DNA of 14,210 bases, taken from positions 1-14,210 of the forward strand of contig NZ_MKGQ01000050.1 in assembly GCF_001908105.1 (NCBI RefSeq). Direction: 5' to 3'. Below, piece after piece: positions 7,445 through 13,688 of the stretch. The notes below the pieces were generated by a model. The model searched no databases. It was not told where the DNA came from and saw nothing but the letters and a program-made list of their open reading frames with translations. The position numbers were made by a program, and so were the translations under genes. This stretch comes from Xenorhabdus eapokensis (GTDB lineage Bacteria > Pseudomonadota > Gammaproteobacteria > Enterobacterales > Enterobacteriaceae). Position 1 is the stretch's first letter. Each line of letters begins with the position of its first letter.

Positions 7445-8980
7445 ATGAGTACTACTACTGAAATCTTAGCTATTGATTTTAAAGGCGCTGATGTTTTTCA
7501 AGGTTCCAATATTATTGTAATAACCACTTATACTGGAGATAACACACATAAGGTAGTTACAGGTAGTAATATTACTATTACAAACATATCAAATAATCCA
7601 AATGTGGAAATAGATGTTTATGAGGATAATCATAGAAAGAAAGATGTTGATGTTAAGAACAATAAAATAACAGTGCCGTATATTATTAAAGTAAAAAACA
7701 GTATGGATAAATCAGATATAAAATTAGAAGTTACAACTAATGTTGATAAATCTAATACTAAACAGACTATTACTTGTAAGCAACATCAACATAAAGGAGA
7801 TCTTGACCTATCATCCTTAAACCTGATAATTATGGGCAGTAATTTTATCGAAGATTTGACCCCTGCTGCTGATGGAGTAAAACCTAATTATAATAATAAT
7901 GCACACTTGAATGTGGTAATGTATCCGAGGAAAAAAGATGGCACTGCGATGAAAAATTGCCAGATTGCATTACATGTAGATAATATAAGCCATACACGTT
8001 TGTATGATGGCGGAACAGAGATTTTACCTTTTAATAACGATATGTATTACATTAATACGGATGATGATGGTAACCTTAAGGTAAAATTCTTTCCCAGAAA
8101 GATAACGGAGTTATATATAAGGGAAATAAATATTTCTTCAATTATTGGCGATGAAACAGTTAAATCCACACAGAAGGCATTGTTTGTTACAAAAGATATA
8201 CTCCCTTCTGACAATATAGATGCACCTATAATTGAGAATATGAATGGCGATAAGATATATCCTCCATCAAATATAGGTGATAGCAAATTTAATGTTAGAG
8301 TTCCTAGATCCAATATACTTCAACCAAACGACACTGTGTATATTATGAGCGATGTCGGTAGTCAGGGTGTAGCTACACTATGTACGTCAGAAATATATGG
8401 TGACAGAAGTCGTAAAGACGAACCTTTTAAGGTCCTTTATAATACTTTTAACGTACTTGAAACTAACTCTCTGTATTACTATATTTTGACGCCAGGAGCG
8501 GATGCCTACAGATCAAAAGATTTACTTTTTAAATTGGCTGATAGCGGAAATTATCAGCCACCGAGAGGAAAATTAGAGCGAGTTAAAATTTTGAATGATC
8601 TGAAAGATGAAATTGAAGAATATACTGTTTTTGGAATAGAGTCGGTTAGTGAGGGGGTGGTGTGTGTTGTCCCCATTGGTGATAAAAATCAAGTAAAAGC
8701 AGGAGATACTATTTCACTCTATTTAGCCATAAATGGATATGATCCTAGTACAGGTAATCCGACTTTTGAAAATCCACTTTTAAGTACAATAGATATAAAG
8801 GATACGGATGTTCACGTAGGCCATATTCAGACCAAGATTAATCAAAATATGTTATTAAATGTTCATACAGATTTTGATGGTAACCCTGCTCCTATGTATA
8901 TTTATTATATTAATAGTCAACAAGAATATTCAATGAGTTGGCAGGGATTTCTTGATACTGCTCCTTTGGATTCTGATTAA
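7445..8980 (+). CDS. Leaderless multi-domain Ig-like protein, function unknown
   Basis: This 511-residue protein is probably built of four beta-sandwich (Ig-like) modules. They span about residues 1-120, 130-250, 262-385 and 390-511. The second has the bacterial Ig-like (Big_1/invasin) pattern: an ADG start, a strand in HLNVVMYPRKKDGTAMKNCQIALHV, then NTDDDGNLKVKF. The third and fourth have NDTVYIM and AGDTISLYLAI strands, as in Ig-like modules of large adhesins. There is no N-terminal signal peptide (MSTTTEILAIDFKGADV) and no membrane helix, which is odd for Ig modules that normally work outside the cell. AAAGG at 7433-7437, 7 bases before ATG, supports the start. It follows a palindrome and a microsatellite that could control it. 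It may be a partner or secreted substrate of the nearby autotransporter; that is inference. I do not recognise a named family. Confidence 0.75.
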   Translation: MSTTTEILAIDFKGADVFQGSNIIVITTYTGDNTHKVVTGSNITITNISNNPNVEIDVYEDNHRKKDVDVKNNKITVPYIIKVKNSMDKSDIKLEVTTNVDKSNTKQTITCKQHQHKGDLDLSSLNLIIMGSNFIEDLTPAADGVKPNYNNNAHLNVVMYPRKKDGTAMKNCQIALHVDNISHTRLYDGGTEILPFNNDMYYINTDDDGNLKVKFFPRKITELYIREINISSIIGDETVKSTQKALFVTKDILPSDNIDAPIIENMNGDKIYPPSNIGDSKFNVRVPRSNILQPNDTVYIMSDVGSQGVATLCTSEIYGDRSRKDEPFKVLYNTFNVLETNSLYYYILTPGADAYRSKDLLFKLADSGNYQPPRGKLERVKILNDLKDEIEEYTVFGIESVSEGVVCVVPIGDKNQVKAGDTISLYLAINGYDPSTGNPTFENPLLSTIDIKDTDVHVGHIQTKINQNMLLNVHTDFDGNPAPMYIYYINSQQEYSMSWQGFLDTAPLDSD

Positions 8981-9033
8981 GTATTAGAAATTATCTAATA
9001 ACATGTAGTGTGTATAATACTTCTGCAAGTTCT

Positions 9034-9281
9034 CACCTCACTTTCTGAGGTGGGAGGTATAATCTCAATACATTATTAAATAATTATCCCAAATAATATG
9101 TAAATTAAAGAAGAGATATTTTTACATTTACCTAAAGTTTTATTCATAACTGAATACCACCTCCTGCGGAGGTGGTCAGCGACAGATTGGCTCTGCCAGT
9201 AAGGCTACTCATGGTTAAATCCTTCTCTGTTATCCCCATAGAAGGTTCTCAGAGTCTGAACTAGTAACGCCCCTCAGGGGC
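9034..9281 (+). mobile_element. Possible IS200/IS605-type end pair or omega-RNA-like non-coding remnant
   Basis: This 325-bp intergene (8981-9305) has no open gene but several strong stems. They are CACCTCA/TGAGGTG (9034-9040, 9046-9052), ATGTAAA/TTTACAT (9098-9104, 9121-9127), ACCACCTCC/GGAGGTGGT with a 3-base loop (9156-9164, 9168-9176), and GCCCC/GGGGC with loop TCA (9269-9281). IS200/IS605-family elements end in sub-terminal hairpins, and the right end of tnpB-bearing members encodes a structured guide (omega) RNA finishing near the terminal hairpin. The GC-richer, structured stretch at 9156-9281 has that look. No tnpA or tnpB remains. If correct, this is a miniature or deleted element, and the guide-equivalent sequence would be the bases just after 9281. 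It could instead be the leader or attenuator of the next gene. Confidence 0.4.
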
Positions 9282-9305
9282 TAAATCAAATTTTAATGGA
9301 GAAAA

Positions 9306-10217
9306 ATGATGAAAATCAATCCTCTTAAAAAACCTACGCTGCCACAAAAAGATGAAAGTGGAATTATTGATGTGAGTAAAATGGAAAATGATTTTATGCT
9401 AGTTGTTATTGATCATTTTGATACTGAAAAACCAAAAGAAACGCTTCAATTATTATTGAATGGTGTCAAAGCTGAGAATTATTTTATAGAGAATCCCGTT
9501 CCCTATACTATACATATAACAGTACCTTTTTCTAGTCTATCTTATGGGGATTACACTGTTACTTATACAGTAACTGATGTCGCTAATACCGGTTATTCTG
9601 AGCCTGCTTATGTTAAAATAATTAATTCTGAACTTACGTCAACCCCTTATCTTTCTTTGAAAAAGATGACAAATAATCGTGTAATTGCGACCTTAAGTAA
9701 CAACCAAGAAAATATCGGCGTCATATTTTATATCGCTATGCGTATCCCTAACAATCCTGAACTTTATACATATATAAATACAAGTGATGGAAATTGGTCA
9801 CCTCTTATCATATTGCCAGCCACAGCTAAAGATGGTACCTATATTATTATCCAATCTGATGCTAGCTATCAGACATATGTTTCTAAAAACAGTAAACCTT
9901 CTCCTGACTTTATTGTTCATACGTATGATAAATACGTATTTGGATATTCAAATGGAGAATGGACTCATTACTCTGAAGATAACGAATTGCCTACCAGTGG
10001 CGATAATGTAAAATATACGACTCCAAATGATTTAATTACTTCAGCTAATTTCCTGGATGATGCTCAACATGATACAAAATATACTGACCCATATGGTCAA
10101 ATAGTAATGGAAGTTACAGATAATAAAGCAGAGTCTGTGATTGTTTTTGCTATGTTAGAGAGTGATAGCAGTATATATGATAGTATGGAACTTAATTTCA
10201 TGTCTGATGCAAAGTAA
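9306..10217 (+). CDS. Second leaderless Ig-like protein, function unknown
   Basis: This 303-residue protein begins MMKINPLKKPTLPQKDESG and has no signal peptide or membrane segment. Residues about 25-107 look like an Ig-like module of the kind found in large bacterial adhesins: a strand LQLLLNGVKAENY, then TVPFSSLSYGDYTVTYTVTD and a SEPAYVKI end. A second beta-rich module spans about 112-205. The C-terminal third (VFGYSNGEWTHYSEDNEL to the end) is unrecognised. GGAG at 9298-9301 lies 4 bases before ATG 9306 and 7 before ATG 9309, so the second ATG may be the true start. Size, folds and lack of leader pair it with the 511-residue protein, and together they look like a two-gene module with the adhesin. 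The upstream 20 bases directly follow a terminal hairpin that may be a mobile-element end. Confidence 0.72.
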   Translation: MMKINPLKKPTLPQKDESGIIDVSKMENDFMLVVIDHFDTEKPKETLQLLLNGVKAENYFIENPVPYTIHITVPFSSLSYGDYTVTYTVTDVANTGYSEPAYVKIINSELTSTPYLSLKKMTNNRVIATLSNNQENIGVIFYIAMRIPNNPELYTYINTSDGNWSPLIILPATAKDGTYIIIQSDASYQTYVSKNSKPSPDFIVHTYDKYVFGYSNGEWTHYSEDNELPTSGDNVKYTTPNDLITSANFLDDAQHDTKYTDPYGQIVMEVTDNKAESVIVFAMLESDSSIYDSMELNFMSDAK

Positions 10218-10240
10218 TTTTTGATTCTATCTAATGAAAA

Positions 10241-10293
10241 GAGTTACCCACTTTGATTAAAGGCGCTGAATCTTAAATCAAAGTGGGTAACTC
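10241..10293. repeat. Perfect 18-bp inverted repeat with 17-base loop
   Basis: GAGTTACCCACTTTGATT (10241-10258) and its exact reverse complement (10276-10293) flank a 17-base loop. It starts 23 bp after the Ig-protein stop. It could act as a transcript terminator, but no T-run follows. A degenerate version of the right arm with its loop (AGGCACTGAATC, then AAAATGGGTGGC) occurs again at about 10414-10444. That makes a dispersed intergenic repeat or MITE-like element likely. Confidence 0.85.
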
Positions 10294-10312
10294 TCATAAA
10301 ACACGTTGCCGA

Positions 10313-10357
10313 GACGGGGATCATCCTGACGGGGATCATCCTGACGGAGATCGCCAC
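10313..10357 (+). repeat. Three tandem 15-bp units
   Basis: GACGGGGATCATCCT occurs twice (10313-10327, 10328-10342), followed by a diverged third unit beginning GACGGAGATCGCC (10343-10357). It is more GC-rich than the surroundings and sits inside the repeat-rich spacer at 10218-10543. No coding function is apparent. Confidence 0.85.
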
Positions 10358-10461
10358 AATTGGAAGGAATATTAATCTGGGCGGAAAAAAATCCAACACG
10401 TATTTAATCTGACAGGCACTGAATCAAAATGGGTGGCTAATTCTGCAACGCTCGCCGCAGT

Positions 10462-10508
10462 CTTTAGCTGAGGCGTACCGCAGCGAAGCGAGGAACGTAC
10501 AGCTAAAG
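10462..10508. terminator. GC-rich hairpin downstream of the DUF3742-like gene
   Basis: CTTTAGCT (10462-10469) pairs with AGCTAAAG (10501-10508); inside this, GTAC occurs on both sides (10475-10478 and 10497-10500). It lies about 36 bp past the 3' end of the minus-strand DUF3742-like gene, where a terminator would be expected. No clear T-run is present. It could also be part of a dispersed GC-rich repeat (GCGAAGCGAGG, AAGCGAGGAAGCGG). Confidence 0.4.
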
Positions 10509-10543
10509 CGAGGAAGCGGAATTTCGCTAGTGCTAAATAATTA

Positions 10544-10897
10544 TCACCGATCACTCTGATCAATATTCCCATCAGGGTAATGGTATCCGTCTAAATCGTA
10601 ATGCCCATGTTTTAAAGGCCCTGCACTAGGTGTTTTAGATAAAACTAATATTATAATAAAGAAAATTGACACTATAATTATAGTGATAATAGTACTTAAG
10701 ATAAGTGCTGTTACGGCTAAAGCGCTTATTATAAAGATTGGAAGATGCCCAATCCATGTAGGGACATTACTTTCCTTTGCTTTATTAACACACGTTTTAT
10801 CCCAACTTTTTAATTTATTAAAACATCGTTTCCAGATATACGCTGCTTTTGTCCCCCAAAGTTCTCCTCGGGATCTTATCTTTAAATTTTTTTGCAT
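10544..10897 (-). CDS. DUF3742-like small ICE membrane protein
   Basis: This 117-residue protein has a basic, aromatic N-terminus (WGTKAAYIWKRCFNKLKSW), one long or two short hydrophobic segments at about 50-86, and a C-terminal motif KHGHYDLDGYHYPDG (about 96-110). That layout and the G-x-Y-D-x-D-G-type ending resemble DUF3742 proteins, which in SPI-7/PAPI/ICEclc-type elements lie next to the TraG-N gene on the opposite strand. The function is unknown but linked to the transfer region. AAGGGG precedes the ATG by 5 bases on the minus strand. The TraG-N gene is 8.7 kb away here instead of adjacent, so the intervening DNA is probably inserted cargo. The family call rests on pattern memory. Confidence 0.65.
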   Translation of the reverse strand: MQKNLKIRSRGELWGTKAAYIWKRCFNKLKSWDKTCVNKAKESNVPTWIGHLPIFIISALAVTALILSTIITIIIVSIFFIIILVLSKTPSAGPLKHGHYDLDGYHYPDGNIDQSDR

Positions 10898-11054
10898 GTA
10901 GTCCCCTTATTCTATAAAAAATGGCAAGATTTATTGCTTATTAGCGCATCGTTCATCTTGTTGATGTTTAGCCAATAGTCTTCCGTGGAAGTTATTTTTT
11001 TCATTGTGTACTTCACTTGATATAAAACATCACTCAATATATAAAAACGATTAT

Positions 11055-11363
11055 TTAAATTCCCCAAAACAAAAGATTAAGCGCATCTTTGATACTTGTC
11101 GACCACTGAGTCGCATCAGCGATTTTTTCTCCAATTACGTTTTCTGGAATACTTGAAAGCTCTGTTGTTAAAAGTTGATAATCTTTATGCTCGATTTGCA
11201 CTATGGGAAATAAATGACGGTTTACCTTGTTTGAAAAATGATATGCTTCAATCAAAGGAATAACCATACGCCTTCCTGGTGTTTCAATAATATCGCTTTG
11301 CACATCAATAAGCAGGCTGTATTTGCTTTCTTTTCGTTTATATTGATAAACAATAAATTGCAT
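11055..11363 (-). CDS. ccdB: CcdB toxin, DNA gyrase poison
   Basis: This 102-residue protein closely matches F-plasmid CcdB, with shared stretches such as [18 protein letters not shown] and VIGEKIADA and the C-terminal LLFWGI. The last three residues W-G-I, essential for gyrase poisoning in F CcdB, are present, so the toxin looks functional. CcdB traps the GyrA-DNA cleavage complex unless bound by CcdA. Its ATG follows the ccdA stop codon directly with no gap (TAA-ATG at 11366-11361), so it is translationally coupled as in F. It lies between the DUF3742-like gene and the structured region, where it would stabilise the element against loss. Confidence 0.95.
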   Translation of the reverse strand: MQFIVYQYKRKESKYSLLIDVQSDIIETPGRRMVIPLIEAYHFSNKVNRHLFPIVQIEHKDYQLLTTELSSIPENVIGEKIADATQWSTSIKDALNLLFWGI

Positions 11364-11582
11364 TTACCAGTTCCTATTTTCATCAGCAAATGAGCCATAT
11401 TGCTCAATAAATTGAGCAACCTCTTCCATTCCTTTACGATTATTTTCCTTCCAATTTTCAGCTTTGATGCGTTGAGCCTCCTTCGCCATGGTTTCATTAA
11501 CAAAACCTGAAATATTTATGCCAGCGGAGCTTAGAATTAGATAATTTTCTTTATCAACTGTTACATTAACTCTATGTTTCAT
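11364..11582 (-). CDS. ccdA: CcdA antitoxin
   Basis: This 72-residue protein matches F-plasmid CcdA along its length: N-terminal ribbon-helix-helix (MKHRVNVTVDKENY, INISGFVN), RIKAENWKENNRKGMEEVAQFIE, and the CcdB-binding tail GSFADENRNW. It neutralises CcdB and, with it, represses its own operon. AGGTG lies 7 bases before the ATG on the minus strand. The gene is the first of a two-gene operon read leftward from the AT-rich operator region at about 11585-11640. Confidence 0.95.
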   Translation of the reverse strand: MKHRVNVTVDKENYLILSSAGINISGFVNETMAKEAQRIKAENWKENNRKGMEEVAQFIEQYGSFADENRNW

Positions 11583-11640
11583 TATGATGCACCTAAAGTG
11601 TATATTATAAATACATATTTAAAGTATGTACTTTATGCAA
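11583..11640 (-). promoter_or_regulatory. ccdAB promoter and operator region
   Basis: The DNA before ccdA is AT-rich and carries short inverted repeats on the minus strand, for example AAAGTACATACTTT (5-bp arms) and ATACACTTT further in. A perfect TATAAT (minus strand of 11604-11609) could be the -10 box; no convincing -35 at normal spacing is seen. Multiple short near-palindromes fit a ribbon-helix-helix operator bound by the CcdA-CcdB complex. Exact sites are inferred. Confidence 0.5.
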
Positions 11641-11834
11641 GAAAAAGCAACCTGATTTTTATGGAAAAAAGTCGTGAAGCCCATTTGTGCATAAAAATTG
11701 ATTGTAAACAAATGGGTAACCAAATTCACACAGAATTAGGGTAATAATAATTTTGTGAGTGGTTTTCAATCATTGACGAGCATGAACTGCCAGTGTAAGA
11801 TTTTTATCGTTATAACGTTACCTTATGGTAACCA

Positions 11835-11930
11835 ATCAATGTTCCAGCAATCTGAGAGGAACGCCTTTGGGTGATTGCAAATATCAATGTTCTAGTAGTC
11901 TGAGAGGAACGCTTTCGGGTGACTGCACCA
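11835..11930 (+). ncRNA. Two tandem 48-bp hairpin units with co-varying stems
   Basis: Units at 11835-11882 and 11883-11930 share ATCAATGTTC, CTGAGAGGAACGC and GGGTGA at identical spacing. In unit 1 the stem is GCAATC (11847-11852) with GATTGC (11873-11878). In unit 2 it is GTAGTC (11895-11900) with GACTGC (11921-11926). Thus one A-T pair became G-C, and one C-G pair became T-G, with pairing preserved. The inner CCTTTGG and CTTTCGG also stay pairable. The identical loop GAGAGGAACG carries a GAGAGGA that could be a protein-binding or anti-SD site. Paired changes argue for a selected structure, probably RNA. Confidence 0.6.
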
Positions 11931-12229
11931 TCTGCCACACCTGAAAAGGCAGACAGTAAACACTCTGGGTAAACCCGTTTATTCTTTGAAAACGGGGATC
12001 GCTAAAGCGATTAAGAAATATTCAAATAAAATTCATCAAAGTAGATGAATTCCTTCAAACGTGCTGTTTGATGTAGAAAAACATCAAACATCTTTGTCGA
12101 TGTAATACGTCTTTTGTAAATACGTCGAGAGCTTTCGCGGCCTTTACCGGCGTCGATATAACGATATGCCATTTGGAACATTTGGCATTTTCGTTATCTT
12201 CGAATAGCGGTATTGGAAGCAGGAAGATG

Positions 12230-12277
12230 AGCGGCGTCACTTGAGTAAAAGCGTAGCGATTACCAAGTGACGCCGCT
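12230..12277. repeat. Perfect 14-bp inverted repeat, extendable to 18 bp
   Basis: AGCGGCGTCACTTG (12230-12243) is the exact reverse complement of 12264-12277. Past a single bulged A at 12244, GTAA (12245-12248) and TTAC (12260-12263) add four pairs, leaving a loop of 11 bases. It is much more GC-rich than its surroundings. It is the most stable element in the non-coding region and a candidate for a nicking-site hairpin, recombinase target or RNA terminator. Confidence 0.8.
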
Positions 12278-12716
12278 AGGCGTAAAACTTCCAGACCGCA
12301 TTACAACTAACGTTAAGACATCTTTTCAAACGGTTTTACCAAATGAAGACAACAGTTGGTATATTTCAAAACGTTGTAAGAGATCGTTTTAAATTTTTTA
12401 CAAAGCGTCCGGCGCGCCCGTTTTACGAACGGTCGCTTGGGAAAACTCAACTTTTAGTTTCAATTAATGAATCTAACTTTTTGATAAATAGGAGATAAAT
12501 AGTCAAGATATTGAGGCGTTCATCCTAGTAACAGGTTCTGAACGGGGAGCATTAAAGCGCAGTGCAGAGCACAGAGCGCGCTCCTGCAATAACTCAACAT
12601 GATAGCGCCCTGCTACACAATATCTGACTGTCAGGAGGACACACATAACCGATACGCAGGGAACGTCTGTAATGACGAAAAACTAACAGTTTGTTTGTGA
12701 TAGAGGCAGTAGGCTT

Positions 12717-12739
12717 ATGAATAATAAAAAATTATTCAT
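12717..12739 (+). promoter_or_regulatory. Hairpin just before the recombinase ribosome-binding site
   Basis: ATGAATAAT (12717-12725) and ATTATTCAT (12731-12739) are exact reverse complements around an AAAAA loop. The hairpin covers an alternative in-frame ATG at 12717 and lies 15 bases before GGAGG at 12755-12759. It could sequester translation initiation or serve as an operator. AT-rich pairing makes it a weak RNA structure. Confidence 0.5.
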
Positions 12740-12764
12740 AATTCTAATGCTATTGGAGGTTTTT

Positions 12765-13688
12765 ATGGATAAAAAAACATCACGATCAAAGGTAGAAACA
12801 TTTAAAAAAAACTTTATTACTTGTGCCCGTAAAGCAGGAGGTAGTTTTGCTACAGTTGCTGATCGCACTCGAATAGCCAAACAGTTTCTTAATTATTTGA
12901 ACTCTTCAGGAATTAAATTACGTCAATTAGATAGCTTAAAAATTAAATATATCGAAGGATATGTTGAAAAAAGAAAATCTGAAAATATTAGTAACCGAAC
13001 TTTACAAAATGAAATGTCAGCATTGCGTGGTATTCTTTCACAAGCAGGAAAACATAAATTAGCTGATCCAAATAATGAACGATTGAATAATCGTTCTCTT
13101 GGAATAGCAGGTGCAAGCCGTATGGGAACAAAAGAAGCATTATTTCCCGATGAATTTAAGCAAGCATTTAAAGAAGTGGAAAGAATTGATAAAGGTGTTG
13201 CTGCAACTTTACAATTGGCATATGTTTTAGGGCTGAGAACAAAAGAAGCTGTTCAAGCTTGTAAATCTATAAATACGTGGAAGCAATCTTTAAATAATGG
13301 ACATCATTCTGTCAGAGTAGTTTTTGGTACAAAGGGGGGACGTCCTAGAGATACTACTATTTTAAATAGTGAACAACTTAAAAATGCTATTAATTATGCT
13401 GAAAGTGTAATGAAAGAACGTGATGGTAAGTTAATTGATAAACCTAGTATCCATCAGGCGATTGATCGTTATAGAAATATAGTTCGTTCAGCCGGATTAG
13501 TTGGTAAAAAAGCACCTCACAGCATGCGATATTATGTTGCTAAAGAACTTAGCGAATATTATCAGAAAGCAGGATTTAATAAAAAAGAAGTATTAGCACA
13601 GGTATCTATGGATTTAGGCCATGGTGATGGTAGAGGTAGGTATATTAATCAGGTATATTACCAGAATGCAAATGGAGGCGATGAATGA
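12765..13688 (+). CDS. Tyrosine recombinase of the ICE-associated Integrase_1 type
   Basis: This 307-residue enzyme breaks and joins DNA through a 3'-phosphotyrosine. Residues about 5-100 are the SAM-like DNA-binding domain, and about 120-300 the catalytic domain. The full catalytic set is visible: R158 (LGLRTKEA), K190 (GTKGG), H252 and R255 (HSMRYY), H286 (LGHGDGRG) and Y293 (GRYINQVYY; Y298 or Y299 are alternatives). LGHGDGRGRY is typical of the Integrase_1 group found in enterobacterial islands. I start at ATG 12765 because GGAGGT lies right before it; an in-frame ATG at 12717 would add 16 hydrophobic residues that do not look like part of the domain. The stop overlaps the next gene by 4 bp. 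No direct att repeats are seen nearby, but the long hairpin region upstream and the inverted repeat downstream are possible targets. Confidence 0.9.
   Translation: MDKKTSRSKVETFKKNFITCARKAGGSFATVADRTRIAKQFLNYLNSSGIKLRQLDSLKIKYIEGYVEKRKSENISNRTLQNEMSALRGILSQAGKHKLADPNNERLNNRSLGIAGASRMGTKEALFPDEFKQAFKEVERIDKGVAATLQLAYVLGLRTKEAVQACKSINTWKQSLNNGHHSVRVVFGTKGGRPRDTTILNSEQLKNAINYAESVMKERDGKLIDKPSIHQAIDRYRNIVRSAGLVGKKAPHSMRYYVAKELSEYYQKAGFNKKEVLAQVSMDLGHGDGRGRYINQVYYQNANGGDE

Larger units (their letters stand above)
11641..12716. other. Stem-loop-rich non-coding region of about 1.1 kb
   Basis: I find no convincing gene in this stretch. It contains a nearly unbroken series of perfect inverted repeats. 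They are CCCATTTGT/ACAAATGGG (11680-11716), GTTACC/GGTAAC (11817-11832), two 48-bp repeat hairpins (11835-11930), TCTGCC/GGCAGA (11931-11953), CCCGTTT/AAACGGG (11974-11996), ATCGCT/AGCGAT (11998-12011), AATTCATC/GATGAATT (12030-12051), TGTTTGATGT/ACATCAAACA (12065-12090), ATGCCA/TGGCAT inside AACGA/TCGTT (12160-12195), a 14-bp stem (12230-12277), and CCGTT/AACGG inside AAGCG/CGCTT (12403-12438). The last 180 bp before the recombinase are GC-richer with a GAGCGCGCTC palindrome. It could be a large structured RNA, an oriT or single-strand origin of the element, or the long leader of the recombinase operon. Confidence 0.7.

Noticed and set aside
9306..10217. TnpB or another IS-encoded protein next to the hairpin-rich segment
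   Set aside because: The product is beta-rich with Ig-like strands and has no RuvC-type or zinc-finger motifs.
12055..12240. Minus-strand 61-codon frame in the structured region
   Set aside because: It is built largely from hairpin arms (12065-12090, 12160-12195), has no good ribosome site, and matches no family I know.
11817..12277. CRISPR-like array
   Set aside because: The stems all differ in sequence, only one unit is repeated (twice, directly adjacent), and there are no spacers or cas genes.
11640..12716. Retron msr-msd region
   Set aside because: Structured non-coding DNA is present, but no reverse transcriptase gene is in the window.
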